Source of the DNA: Pseudomonas sp. PSKL.D1
GTDB lineage: Bacteria > Pseudomonadota > Gammaproteobacteria > Pseudomonadales > Pseudomonadaceae
DNA length: 64,000 bases
Direction: 5' to 3'
Assembly: GCF_028898945.1 (NCBI RefSeq)
Contig: NZ_CP118607.1
Span: forward strand, 3,520,001 to 3,584,000
Part shown: piece after piece, positions 33,540 through 42,721 of the stretch
How the letters are laid out: each line of letters opens with the position of its first letter
Numbering within the stretch: position 1 is the stretch's first letter
Position numbers and translations under genes: made by a program
The notes under the pieces: model-generated
The model's input: the letters and a program-made list of their open reading frames with translations, nothing else
Database searches by the model: none
What the model was told of the DNA's origin: nothing

Positions 33540-33579
33540 AGTAATATCCGCGCACCGTTCACCCGCACCCGATTCGCCC

Positions 33580-34320
33580 ATGAACCTACACCCCCCCGCC
33601 CCGCGCGTGCTGGTGGTCGACGACCACCGTAAAATCCGCGACCCGCTGGCCACCTACCTGCGCCGCCATAGCTTCGATGTGCGCAGCGCCGGCGATGCTG
33701 CCGGCATGTGGCAACTGCTTAAACAGCAGGATTTCGACGTGGTGGTGCTGGACGTCATGCTCCCCGACGGCGACGGCTTCGAGCTGTGCCAGCAGTTGCA
33801 CCGGCGCTGCAAGCTGCCGGTGATTCTGCTGACCGCGCGCGACACCACCGCCGACCGCATCCGTGGCCTGGACCTGGGCGCCGACGACTACCTGACCAAA
33901 CCCTTCGAGCCGCGCGAGCTGGTGGCGCGTTTGAACAGTGTGCTGCGCCGTCATCAGGCCACCCAGGCCCGGCTCGAGGCCAGCACGGCGGCAGAAACGC
34001 CGCGTCGGTTTCGCTTCGCGGGCTGGCAGTTCTGTGCGAGCAGCGCCACCCTGCGTCGCGAAAACCATGCGCAGGTGCAGTTGAGCACCGCCGAGAGCCG
34101 TTTGTTGCAGGTGCTGCTGCAACACCCGCACCTCGCCTTGACGCGCCAGCGCCTGGTAGACCTGACCGCCGCCCATGACAGCGAAATCAGCGAACGCGCC
34201 ATCGACCGCCAGGTCAGCCGCCTGCGCCGCAAGCTGGCGCATGACCCACAAGCCCCTGAACTGCTGCGCACCCTGTGGGGCAGTGGATACGTGCTGGCCG
34301 CCGATGTCAGCCATGACTAG
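33580..34320 (+). CDS. OmpR family response regulator
   Basis: A 246-residue regulator: receiver domain at residues about 8-125 with acidic pair D14/D15 and phosphoacceptor D58 (VVVLDVMLPDGDG), and a C-terminal winged helix at about 150-240 with ERAIDRQVSRLRRKL. The following kinase starts at 34313, overlapping the stop by eight bases, so they are one operon. A Fur-like site upstream and a TonB receptor gene downstream in the opposite orientation suggest a PfeRS-like iron-uptake circuit; this is inference. Confidence 0.92.
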   Translation: MNLHPPAPRVLVVDDHRKIRDPLATYLRRHSFDVRSAGDAAGMWQLLKQQDFDVVVLDVMLPDGDGFELCQQLHRRCKLPVILLTARDTTADRIRGLDLGADDYLTKPFEPRELVARLNSVLRRHQATQARLEASTAAETPRRFRFAGWQFCASSATLRRENHAQVQLSTAESRLLQVLLQHPHLALTRQRLVDLTAAHDSEISERAIDRQVSRLRRKLAHDPQAPELLRTLWGSGYVLAADVSHD

Positions 34321-35662
34321 GCCGGGCCGCCTGTGGCCAACGCGCCTTCTGCACCAACTGAGCCTGCTGCTGTGCCTGGCGTTGTTGGCTTCGCACCTGA
34401 TCCGCATCTTGCTGCTGCACCAGCATGGCAGCCTGTTGCACCCGTTGTCGCGCAATGCCAGCCTGGAGCGGCTGGCCAGCGCATTCCACGCCGCCAACGA
34501 CCTGGCGCCTGCGCAGAGCACCCGGTTGCTGGCGCACATGGGTAATCGCGAAACCCGGTTCTGGCTGGCTTCACAGCCAGAGGTCACGCCGTTTGCCGCC
34601 CGCGCTGAAGAGCAACGGCTGGCCCGCGACCTGCGCGCCCGGCTGCAACTGGATGCAGGCCAAAGCCTTACCTTGCAGTTGGAGCGGGTCAACGGCGCAG
34701 ACGCCCGCAGCCACCCGCTCAGCCCGGCCGGTTGGGCTCCCTTGCGCTTGCGCAGCAGCCTTGCCCTGGGTAACGGGCTGTACCTGAATGCCATCCAGCA
34801 CCCCAGCGGCGCCTACCAATGGGGTAGCGTGCTGGCCTACAGCTTGCCGGTCACCACCTTGCCCGTGCTGCTGGTGGTGATTTTTTGCATGAGCCGGGTC
34901 ATCCGCCCAGTGAAGTCGCTGGCCTTGGCCACCGAACGCGTCAGCCGGGGCGAGTGGATCGCCCCGCTGCCCTTGGCCGGCCCTGCCGAAGCCCGTGAAC
35001 TGACCCATGCCTTCAACACCATGCAGGCCAGCCTGGCGCGCCATGTGGAAGGCCGCACGCGCCTGCTGGCGGGTATCAGCCACGACCTGAATACGCCGCT
35101 GACCGAACTGCGCCTGCAGGTGGAGTTGCTGGACGACGGGCCTGCGCGTGACGACATGCTGGAGAGCCTTGATGAGTTGTCGGCGATGGTGCGTGAAACC
35201 CTCTCGTTCGTGCGCGACGACGCCGTGCAGGAGGCTACCTGCGAGTTGGCCCTGGATGACGTACTGGCAGACCTGGCGCGCCGATATGAGCTGATGGGCC
35301 AACCGGTCACCTGGCCGGCCCGCATTGACGTACGCCTGCACGGCCGGCCGCTTGCACTGAAGCGCGCGCTGACCAACCTGATCGACAATGCCCTGAAGCA
35401 TGGCAAGGCAGCGCAAGTAACCACACACCTGCAACAGGGCGCTGCAGTGGTGGAAGTTCTCGACGCCGGCCCCGGGTTGCCTGAAGACTGGCTGGAAAAG
35501 GTGTTTGAACCGTTCGTTCAACTGGCGCCCACTGGCGGCGGGCTGGGCCTTGGGCTGGCGATTGCGCGGTCGTGCATCCAGGCCCATGGCGGTGAATTGG
35601 TACTGGAAAACCGCCAGCCCGCGGGGCTGTGTGCAGTGGTTAGGTTGCCTGTGGCGGGTTGA
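34313..35662 (+). CDS. Sensor histidine kinase
   Basis: A 449-residue inner-membrane kinase. TM1 lies near residues 12-34 and TM2 near 170-195, enclosing a periplasmic sensor of about 135 residues. A HAMP linker, the phosphoacceptor H257 in GISHDLNTPLTEL, and the ATPase boxes NLIDNALKHGKA, DAGPGLPEDW and GGGLGLGLAI follow. The ATG at 34313 overlaps the upstream regulator stop; a longer frame from 34175 is not supported. It pairs with the adjacent OmpR protein. The ligand is unknown, possibly a ferric siderophore as in PfeS. Confidence 0.9.
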   Translation: MTRPGRLWPTRLLHQLSLLLCLALLASHLIRILLLHQHGSLLHPLSRNASLERLASAFHAANDLAPAQSTRLLAHMGNRETRFWLASQPEVTPFAARAEEQRLARDLRARLQLDAGQSLTLQLERVNGADARSHPLSPAGWAPLRLRSSLALGNGLYLNAIQHPSGAYQWGSVLAYSLPVTTLPVLLVVIFCMSRVIRPVKSLALATERVSRGEWIAPLPLAGPAEARELTHAFNTMQASLARHVEGRTRLLAGISHDLNTPLTELRLQVELLDDGPARDDMLESLDELSAMVRETLSFVRDDAVQEATCELALDDVLADLARRYELMGQPVTWPARIDVRLHGRPLALKRALTNLIDNALKHGKAAQVTTHLQQGAAVVEVLDAGPGLPEDWLEKVFEPFVQLAPTGGGLGLGLAIARSCIQAHGGELVLENRQPAGLCAVVRLPVAG

Positions 35663-35695
35663 GAGCATGGCGCCGGCATTGCCGGCACCGCCCCT

Positions 35696-35717
35696 GTAGG
35701 AGCGGATTCATCCGCGA
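35696..35717. repeat. Single REP-type unit
   Basis: A lone copy GTAGGAGCGGATTCATCCGC with no inverted partner, between the convergent kinase and TonB receptor genes. Confidence 0.75.
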
Positions 35718-35742
35718 TGAGGCCCGCCCAGACAACCCACAA

Positions 35743-37698
35743 TCAGAAGTTGTACGTAGCCCCCATCCACAACGTCCGCCCGTAGTTCACCGTGCCATAG
35801 GTCTCATCATCCAGCCGCTTGTCCGCGATGTTGTTGAGCGACGCATTCAACGTCAGCGCATCTGTCACATCAAACGACCCGCCCACATCCGCCGTGGTGT
35901 ACCCCGGCGCACTTTCCGCGGTAATGGTGTTGCCGTATTCCTCGCCGTAATAGCTCACCGACGCCCACGCCTGGGCACGGTCGCTCACGCGCCACTCACC
36001 CCGCAGGTTGGCCTTCTGCTTGGGCGTCAGCGCCAATGGCGCACCCGCATTGGCCCCGCTCTTCTGCTCCGAGTCGGTGTAGGTGTAGTTGGCCTTCACC
36101 AGCACATCGCGGTTGATGTCCCACTGCCCGGTCAACTCCACACCGCGGATTACCGCCTTGTCGACGTTCACCCGGTCCATGACGATGTAACCGTTCCACA
36201 GGCGGTCGGTGGTCACGGTCGACAGCTTGTCCTGGAAGTCGTTGTAGAACAGCGTGGCGCCGGCCTGCAGGTTGTCGCGGTTCGACCACAACGCCGAGAC
36301 CTCGTAGTTGGTACTGGTTTCGGGCTTCAGGTCAGGGTTGCCCAGCATCACGAAGCGGTTGCGGCGCAGGTAGGCGTAGCCCTCCACCACCGCGCGCAGT
36401 TCCGGCGCCTTGAAGCCACGGGCAACACCGCCCTTGAACGTCCATTGGTCGGTCGCACGCCACACCCCGTAGACGCGCGGGCTGAAGTGGTTGCCGTATT
36501 CCTCGTGGTCGTCCAGGCGCAGGCCGGTGGTCAGCGCAAAGCTGTCGGTCACCGACCATTCGTTTTCGGCAAACAGTGCCTTCTGGGTCACCTTGAACTC
36601 ATAGTTCACCCGGTCGCCCAGGCCCTGGTTCCAGTCGGTGACCTGGTTTTCCTGCCATTGCGTGCCCACGGTTGTGACGTTGTGCGCAGTCGGCATCACC
36701 AGCTTGGCATCCAGCACCCGGTTGCGGATTTCAGGCTTGCGCCCGTAGATGTCGGTTTGGTCCGGCGTGGCCTTGCCCTCACGGCTGGTGGTTTCCTGAT
36801 AGAGCGCGATATCGGAAGTGGCCCAGCCCCAGCGGCCCTGATGCGACAGCGACCAGTGATCGCGGTTGTTCTCCTGCTCGCGGGTGGCCCAGTTGGCGCT
36901 CAGGCCATCGCCGTTTTTCAGGCGCGTGGCACCCACTTCCAGCAGGATGTCGTGGTCGATGGTCGGGGTGAACGACAGGCGTGTGGTCAAGTCCTTGTGG
37001 TCGGCCTTGCTGTGGCCATTGGTCAGTTCCAGGTCGTCGTCGGCCTGACGGTTCAGGGCGCGGCCCCACACCTGCAACCCCAGCAGATCCTCCTTCAACG
37101 GCCCGCCAAGGTAGAACGTGGTCTGCCCGGCATTGCCCTCGTCGCTGTGCTGACGCAGCGAATAGTCGTAGCCAATCGACCCGCCCCACTCCGGCGCCAC
37201 CTTGCGGGTAATGACGTTGATCACACCACCGATGGCATCGGAGCCATACAACGACGACATCGGCCCGCGCACCACCTCGATGCGCTCGATGGCGGCGGCC
37301 GGCGGCACAAAGCTCTGCTCGTAACCGGCGTTGCCATTGACCCGCGACTCCCGCGCGCTCTGGCGCTTGCCGTCGACCAGAATCAGCGTGTAGTCGCCCG
37401 GCATGCCACGGATGGAAATGTCGGTTTCGTTTGCCCCACCATTGACCGTCACCCCCTCCACGTCCCGCACCGCATCACCCAGGTCGCGGTACGACTTGCG
37501 GCGCAGGTCCTCGCCTTCGATCACGGTGATCGACGCGGGGGCGTCCTCCACTTCCTGCTCGAAGCCCGAGGCGGTGACCACCACTTCTTCAAGGGTCAGC
37601 GGGATCGGTTGAACCGGCGCGGTTTCGGCCTGTAAAGGCCCGGCGAGCATGGCGGTGAGGGTGGAGGAATAGCAAAGAAGGCGGCGTGTTGCGGACAT
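35743..37698 (-). CDS. TonB-dependent siderophore receptor (CirA/FepA-like)
   Basis: A 651-residue outer-membrane receptor: signal peptide ending LQAETA, TonB box EEVVVTASG (about residues 38-46), plug domain with DISIRGMPGDYTLILVDGKR and VVRGPMSSLYGSDAIGGVIN, and a barrel that ends in an aromatic residue (YNF). Its length and plug fit catecholate-type receptors such as CirA or PfeA. It has no N-terminal signalling domain, so an anti-sigma system is not expected. A Fur-like site lies at 37722-37740, and the adjacent two-component genes may regulate it. The substrate is inferred. Confidence 0.88.
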   Translation of the reverse strand: MSATRRLLCYSSTLTAMLAGPLQAETAPVQPIPLTLEEVVVTASGFEQEVEDAPASITVIEGEDLRRKSYRDLGDAVRDVEGVTVNGGANETDISIRGMPGDYTLILVDGKRQSARESRVNGNAGYEQSFVPPAAAIERIEVVRGPMSSLYGSDAIGGVINVITRKVAPEWGGSIGYDYSLRQHSDEGNAGQTTFYLGGPLKEDLLGLQVWGRALNRQADDDLELTNGHSKADHKDLTTRLSFTPTIDHDILLEVGATRLKNGDGLSANWATREQENNRDHWSLSHQGRWGWATSDIALYQETTSREGKATPDQTDIYGRKPEIRNRVLDAKLVMPTAHNVTTVGTQWQENQVTDWNQGLGDRVNYEFKVTQKALFAENEWSVTDSFALTTGLRLDDHEEYGNHFSPRVYGVWRATDQWTFKGGVARGFKAPELRAVVEGYAYLRRNRFVMLGNPDLKPETSTNYEVSALWSNRDNLQAGATLFYNDFQDKLSTVTTDRLWNGYIVMDRVNVDKAVIRGVELTGQWDINRDVLVKANYTYTDSEQKSGANAGAPLALTPKQKANLRGEWRVSDRAQAWASVSYYGEEYGNTITAESAPGYTTADVGGSFDVTDALTLNASLNNIADKRLDDETYGTVNYGRTLWMGATYNF

Positions 37699-37721
37699 GC
37701 AGGTGATCCTGTGGATTCGTT

Positions 37722-37740
37722 GTGAATGCGAATCCTAATC
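37722..37740 (-). promoter_or_regulatory. Fur-box-like site upstream of the TonB receptor
   Basis: GTGAATGCGAATCCTAATC matches about 13 of 19 positions of the Fur consensus and lies 24 bases from the receptor start. The site supports iron control of this receptor. Confidence 0.6.
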
Positions 37741-37775
37741 ACCTGCATGGGTGAGACTGGGACAAAGTGTGACAG

Positions 37776-38798
37776 CTAGCGCCAATCCGCCTTATCAGCA
37801 AAGAACGCCCGCGCATTCACCTCCAGGCTCTCCAGGTGATACCCCCCCTCCTGCACGATCAGACACGGCAAGCGCAACGCCCGAATCCGCTCACCCAGCG
37901 CCGCAAAACCTTCCGTGGTCACCGCCACCTTGCTCTGCGGGTCCAGCTCGTAGATATCGAACCCCAACGACAGCACCAGCACCTCGGCACCAAAGTCTTT
38001 CACCGCATCCAGCGCAATATCGAGCTGGGCCATGAAATCGCCTTCGCTGGCACCGTGGGCCATTGGCAGGTTGAGGTTGTACCCCTCCCCCGCACCGCTG
38101 CCGCGCTCGTCCTCGAACCCTGCCACGCCGGGGTAGAAGTTGGTCGGGTCGCCATGGGTCGACACGTACAGCACATCGTTGCGGTCGTAGAAAATCTCCT
38201 GAATCCCCTGCCCGTGGTGCATGTCGGTATCGAGGATCGCCACGCGGCTGTAGCGGCTGCGCAGGGCCTGGGCGGCGACGGCGGCGTTGTTCAGGTAGCA
38301 GAAGCCACCGGCGGCGTCGAAGCGCGCATGGTGCCCCGGCGGGCGGCACAGGGCGTAGGCCGCCGGCTCGCCGTCGAGGATGGCCTGGGCACCGGCCACC
38401 GCGCTTTGCGCCGACCAGTAGGCCGAGCGCCAGGTGTTTTCGCCCACCGGGCAGCTGCCGTCGGCCAGGTAGCGCCCGGCCTGGGCAAGGATGCCGCGCA
38501 GGGCATTGGGCTCACGCACGAAGATGTTGGACATGACCTCGTCGCCCCAATCCTCGGGCACTTCCTTCCAGCGCGCATGGGCTTCTTCAAGGAACGCCAG
38601 GTAGGCTTCGCCATGCACGGCCTTGAGCGGTGCCAGGCCGGCGTCGCCGGGTTGGCGGATGTCGAAGCCAAGGCTTTTGGCGGCCTGCAACAGACGCTGG
38701 GCGCGCTCGGGGACTTCCTGCGGCGTGCGCATGGCGCCCCGCGAGTAGTAGCTGCGCGGGTGGTGCAGCAGTTGTTCGGGGTGGAAGTAGCAACGCAT
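37776..38798 (-). CDS. Histone deacetylase family protein, probable acetylpolyamine amidohydrolase
   Basis: A 340-residue zinc amidohydrolase of the arginase/deacetylase fold. Visible residues include RPPGHHARFDAAGGFCYLNN with the catalytic histidine pair, zinc-binding aspartate and histidine in ILDTDMHHGQG, LSLGFDIYE and the terminal QEGGYHL. Bacterial relatives such as Pseudomonas AphA/AphB deacetylate polyamines rather than proteins. The ATG overlaps the stop of the upstream amidohydrolase by one base, and the MHS transporter precedes that, so the three genes are one operon. Substrate is inferred from family. Confidence 0.88.
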   Translation of the reverse strand: MRCYFHPEQLLHHPRSYYSRGAMRTPQEVPERAQRLLQAAKSLGFDIRQPGDAGLAPLKAVHGEAYLAFLEEAHARWKEVPEDWGDEVMSNIFVREPNALRGILAQAGRYLADGSCPVGENTWRSAYWSAQSAVAGAQAILDGEPAAYALCRPPGHHARFDAAGGFCYLNNAAVAAQALRSRYSRVAILDTDMHHGQGIQEIFYDRNDVLYVSTHGDPTNFYPGVAGFEDERGSGAGEGYNLNLPMAHGASEGDFMAQLDIALDAVKDFGAEVLVLSLGFDIYELDPQSKVAVTTEGFAALGERIRALRLPCLIVQEGGYHLESLEVNARAFFADKADWR

Positions 38799-40042
38799 CA
38801 GGCTTCTCCTTGGTCCACGCGCCCAGCGCGGGTGAGCACGGCATTGAGCAATACATCGGCACCCTGGCGGGCATCCTCGGGCAGCACGTCTTCGGCTTCG
38901 TTGTGGCTCAGGCCGCCAACGCAAGGGATGAACACCATGGCTGTCGGGCAGTAGCGCGCCAGCAGGATGGCATCGTGGCCAGCACCACTGACGATGCGTT
39001 GCTGGCTGTAACCCAGGCCGTCCACGGCGTGCTGCACGGCGGCCACGCAGTCGGCGTCGAACGGGGTGGCCGGGCTGACCCAGTGGCGGTCGATACGCAC
39101 TTGCAGGCCACGCGAAGTGGCGATGGTGTTGAGCGTTTGCGACAGGTCACGCTCCATCGCTTCGATGGCTTCGTCGCGGTGGTGGCGCAGGTCGACGGTA
39201 AAGCGCAGCACGCCGGGGATGGTGTTGCGTGACGACTTGGCAATCGACAGCTCGCCCACGGTGGTCAGGCCTTCGGGGGCAAAGTCGGCGGCCAGTTGCT
39301 CCACGGCCTGGATCATCTGCGCGGCGCCGTACAGGGCGTCTTTGCGCAGCGGCATGGGGGTAGTGCCGGCATGGGCGGCCATGCCCTCGACGGTCACGTC
39401 CAGCCAGCGAATGGCCTGGCCGCCGGTGACCACGCCGATAGCCTTGGCATTGTCTTCGAGGATCGGGCCCTGCTCGATGTGCGCCTCGAAGTAGGCATCC
39501 ACCTCGCCGCCCAACGGGCGCTGCCCGGCGTAACCGGTGCGCTTCAGTTCATCGGCCACGCTGATGCCGTCGGCATCGCGGATGGCCAGGGCCTGCTCAA
39601 GGCCCAGGGTGCCGGTGAACACCGCCGAACCGAACATGGCCGGGGTGAAGCGGGCGCCTTCCTCGTTGGTCCAGACGGCGATTTCCAGCGGTTTGCGGGT
39701 CTGGATACCCAGGTCGTTGAGGCGGCGGACCACTTCAAGCCCGGCCAGTACGCCATAGACGCCGTCGAAACGGCCGCCTTCGGGCTGGGTGTCGAGGTGG
39801 CTGCCCATCATCACCGGCGCGGCGCCCGGCTCGCTGCCGGCGCGGCGGGCGAACAGGTTGCCGATGGCATCCACCGTCAGCGTCAGCCCGGCCTCGCGGC
39901 ACCAGTGGCTGAACAGTTCACGGCCGGCCTTGTCTTCGTCACTCAGGGCCAGGCGGCAGCTGCCGCCCCGGGCGGTGGCGCCGACTTCGGCCATGGCCAT
40001 CAGGCTCGCCCACAGGCGTTCGCCATTGCTTTTCAACATCAC
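38798..40042 (-). CDS. Zinc-dependent amidohydrolase, M20 family (carbamoylase/allantoate amidohydrolase-like)
   Basis: A 414-residue binuclear metal hydrolase of the hydantoinase/carbamoylase subfamily of M20. Metal-site motifs are MGSHLDTQPEGGRFDG, WTNEEGARF, the phrase EAHIEQGPILE and VSGAGHDAILLA. Members cleave N-carbamoyl amino acids, ureidoglycine or related amides. The gene lies between the MHS transporter (12 bases) and the deacetylase (one-base overlap). The exact substrate is not evident, but the context suggests an imported amide or N-acyl amine. Confidence 0.85.
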   Translation of the reverse strand: MMLKSNGERLWASLMAMAEVGATARGGSCRLALSDEDKAGRELFSHWCREAGLTLTVDAIGNLFARRAGSEPGAAPVMMGSHLDTQPEGGRFDGVYGVLAGLEVVRRLNDLGIQTRKPLEIAVWTNEEGARFTPAMFGSAVFTGTLGLEQALAIRDADGISVADELKRTGYAGQRPLGGEVDAYFEAHIEQGPILEDNAKAIGVVTGGQAIRWLDVTVEGMAAHAGTTPMPLRKDALYGAAQMIQAVEQLAADFAPEGLTTVGELSIAKSSRNTIPGVLRFTVDLRHHRDEAIEAMERDLSQTLNTIATSRGLQVRIDRHWVSPATPFDADCVAAVQHAVDGLGYSQQRIVSGAGHDAILLARYCPTAMVFIPCVGGLSHNEAEDVLPEDARQGADVLLNAVLTRAGRVDQGEA

Positions 40043-40054
40043 GGGTTCTCCAGA

Positions 40055-41359
40055 TCAGGCGAGTTCAAGGTGTTGGCTGCGGGCGTACTGACGCGCCAGC
40101 GCCAATACACACACCAGCGAAATGCTGGCAATCAGGGTGTAGAACACCGCCATCGGCCACCATTGGCCGGTGAAGGTGTGGGCCAGCCAGGTGCCGATCA
40201 GCGGGGTCAGGCCACCGGCAATCGCGCCGCACACCTGGTAGGCCATGGAAATCGCGGTGTAGCGCACGCGGGTTTCGAACATGCCGCTGACGTAGCCGGC
40301 AATCACCGCGTAGAACGAGGCCATGCACGCTGCCGCCAGGGCGATGCCAAGCACGATCAGCGGGCCTTCGCCGGAGCTGACCAGCACGAACATCGGATAC
40401 GGCGAAGCCATGGCCAGCAACGCAACCAGCGCAAGGAAGCGGGTGGCGCCGAGTTTTTCCGACAACCAGGCCGCCAAGGGCTGCACACAGAACTGGATAA
40501 CGGCCACAAAGAACAGGCATTCCAGAATCAACGAACGCTCAAGGTGCAGCTGCTGGGTGGTGTAGCTGATCATGAAGGTGTTGGTGAAATAGACCCCGGC
40601 AATGCCCAGCGTGTTGGCACCGATGCACAGCAGCAGCGGGCGCCAGGCGGTGCGCAGCACTTCCAGCACCGGCGCTTGCTCCTTGCGCTTGGCCTTGGCG
40701 GCTGCTTCGCGGCTGGCGATGAATTCCGGCGACTCGTTGACCCCCAGGCGAATGGCCAGGCCCACCACCAGCAACAGTGCACTGGCCAGGAACGGCAAGC
40801 GCCAGCCCCAGCTCATCAGGTCTTCTTCGGGCAGGCGGGTGACGGCGCCAAAGGCCAGCAGCGACAGGATCAGGCCCGCCGGGCTGCCCAACTGCGCGAA
40901 TGAGGCAAAGAAGTTGCGACGGCCCTTGGGTGCATGCTCCCCGGCCATCAGCACGGCCCCGCCCCACTCGCCGCCCACGGCAATGCCCTGGACCACACGC
41001 AGGATGATCAGCAGCACCGGCGCGGCGGCGCCGATTTGTGCGTAGGTCGGCAGCAGGCCGATGCACACCGTGACCACGCCCATCATCAACAGCGTGATGA
41101 CCAGCGATTTCTTGCGGCCGATGCGGTCGCCCACATGGCCAAAGACGATGCCACCCAGCGGGCGGGCAAAGAAGCCGACCGCAAAGGTGCCGAAGGCGGC
41201 CATGGTGCTGAACAGGCTGTCATCAGAGGGGAAGAACAAGGCGCCGAACACCAGCGCCGCAGCGGTGGCGTAGATGTAGAAGTCGTACCATTCAATCATG
41301 GTGCCGATGAATGCGGCGGCGGCAGCACGCTGCGGCTGGGGTGAAGCGGTGGGCTTCAT
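40055..41359 (-). CDS. MFS transporter, metabolite:H+ symporter (MHS) family
   Basis: A 434-residue, 12-segment symporter with MHS signatures IEWYDFYIYATAAALVFG, GDRIGRKKSLVITLLMMG and RVVQGIAVGGEWGGA. Family members import organic acids, betaines or amino-acid derivatives. ATG 41359 follows GGAG; a longer frame reaches 41404. It is the first gene of an operon with the M20 hydrolase and the deacetylase, and is divergent from a LysR gene. The substrate is probably processed by the two hydrolases. Confidence 0.9.
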   Translation of the reverse strand: MKPTASPQPQRAAAAAFIGTMIEWYDFYIYATAAALVFGALFFPSDDSLFSTMAAFGTFAVGFFARPLGGIVFGHVGDRIGRKKSLVITLLMMGVVTVCIGLLPTYAQIGAAAPVLLIILRVVQGIAVGGEWGGAVLMAGEHAPKGRRNFFASFAQLGSPAGLILSLLAFGAVTRLPEEDLMSWGWRLPFLASALLLVVGLAIRLGVNESPEFIASREAAAKAKRKEQAPVLEVLRTAWRPLLLCIGANTLGIAGVYFTNTFMISYTTQQLHLERSLILECLFFVAVIQFCVQPLAAWLSEKLGATRFLALVALLAMASPYPMFVLVSSGEGPLIVLGIALAAACMASFYAVIAGYVSGMFETRVRYTAISMAYQVCGAIAGGLTPLIGTWLAHTFTGQWWPMAVFYTLIASISLVCVLALARQYARSQHLELA

Positions 41360-41514
41360 GGGGGGCTCCTTTGCTTGTTTTTCTGGCAGGAGTGAAAGGG
41401 TCACGGTGGCGCTCTGTCGGCGCTCTGAGTGCGATTTATCGTCTCAGGGCTATGATTAGTCAATTTTCTATTTATTATTCGAACTATTAACCACGCTTAT
41501 CATCGAGATTTGCC

Positions 41515-42435
41515 ATGTCTGACCGCCTGCTCAACGACCGCCTGGACTGGAACCTGTTGCGCACCTTCCGGGTAATCGGCCAGGAATTGTCCATCAGCCG
41601 CGCCGCTGCGCGCCTGCACCTGACGCAACCGGCGGTGAGCCAGGCGCTCAAGCGCCTGGAGGAACAACTCGGGCGCCAGCTCATTGCCCGGCGCGGGCCG
41701 CGCTTTGTGCTGACCGACATGGGCGAGCAGCTGTTCCAGCTGGCCGGCGAGGTGTATGGGCAGATGTCACAGATCGGCGGCCTGCTGGAGCAACCAGCGG
41801 ATGAGGTGGTGGGCAAGGTGCGCCTGTTGATGATCAGCCGCATCGTCAACCCGCGCTTCGATGACTTCCTCGCCCACTTTCACCGCCAGCACCCGCGCGT
41901 GGATGTGGAAATCGACGTCATGCGCAGCTCCGACATTGTCGCTGCCCTGCAGGAAAAAACCGCCACCGCCGGCCTGAGCCTCAACCGCCGCGCCCAGCCA
42001 CGCCTGGAACAGCGCCTGTTCATGCGCCAGCGCTATGCGTTTTTTTGCGGCAGGCACCACGGGCTGTTCGGGCAATCGGAGGGCGACTTGCAGCGGGAGA
42101 ACTTCGTCAGTTTCACCAGCGACCAGATCGGCGGCATGCTCTCGCCGCTGACCATCTTCCGCGACCAGCAAGGCTTTGCCGGGCGCATCGTGGCGTCGTC
42201 ACCCAGCCTTGAAGAAGTGCGCCGGCTGGTGATTGCCGGGTTTGGAATCGGCTGCCTGCCGGAACATGTGGTGGCCGACGATGTGGCGGCGGGGTTGCTG
42301 TGGAAGCTGCCGCCGCTGGAGGGGATTGCGGATGTGGATATTCATTTACTGTGGAACAAAGAGCAGCGGATGAGCCGGGCGGAGGGGATGTTTATTGATG
42401 CGTTGCAATCATGCCTCCCGCAGAACACCCAATAG
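41515..42435 (+). CDS. LysR family transcriptional regulator
   Basis: A 306-residue regulator with an N-terminal helix-turn-helix (WNLLRTFRVIGQELSISRAA and LTQPAVSQALKRLEEQLG) and a LysR effector domain. It is divergent from the MHS transporter operon by 155 bases and is the expected regulator of it. An effector cannot be named. Confidence 0.9.
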   Translation: MSDRLLNDRLDWNLLRTFRVIGQELSISRAAARLHLTQPAVSQALKRLEEQLGRQLIARRGPRFVLTDMGEQLFQLAGEVYGQMSQIGGLLEQPADEVVGKVRLLMISRIVNPRFDDFLAHFHRQHPRVDVEIDVMRSSDIVAALQEKTATAGLSLNRRAQPRLEQRLFMRQRYAFFCGRHHGLFGQSEGDLQRENFVSFTSDQIGGMLSPLTIFRDQQGFAGRIVASSPSLEEVRRLVIAGFGIGCLPEHVVADDVAAGLLWKLPPLEGIADVDIHLLWNKEQRMSRAEGMFIDALQSCLPQNTQ

Positions 42436-42480
42436 GTGCCAACAAGATCAGGCTGAAAACTGTCAGGTGGCACATTACCT

Positions 42481-42596
42481 GTAGGAGCGGCCTTGTGTCG
42501 CGAAAGGGCTGCGGCGCAGCCCCCGCAATGTGAGCTGCGAAGCTGAAATCCTGGGGCCGCTGCGCAGCCCTTTCGCGACACAAGGCCGCTCCTACC
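42481..42596. repeat. Long inverted repeat, REP-like (GTAGGAGCGGCCTTGTGTCGC class)
   Basis: Arms of about 33 bases (42481-42513 and 42564-42596) surround a 50-base centre that has its own GC-rich inverted segments. It lies in the 286-base gap between the LysR gene and a short WYL-like regulator. Confidence 0.85.
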
Positions 42597-42721
42597 CCGC
42601 ACAGCAGATCCCCTGCAAGAGCGCGAAGCCAGGACGGTACGCGCATGGAGGTTGGATCCCATCGGATGAAGGCGTATGCTTTGCAGTAGCCATGTGCCAT
42701 CATCTTCAAGGACGATTTCCT

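Noticed and set aside
35659..37635. 658-codon plus-strand frame opposite the TonB receptor
   Set aside because: The minus strand encodes a full receptor with plug and barrel; the plus frame is a composition artefact.
39296..40903. 535-codon plus-strand frame opposite the M20 hydrolase and MHS transporter
   Set aside because: Glutamine/histidine/glycine-rich shadow across two real genes.
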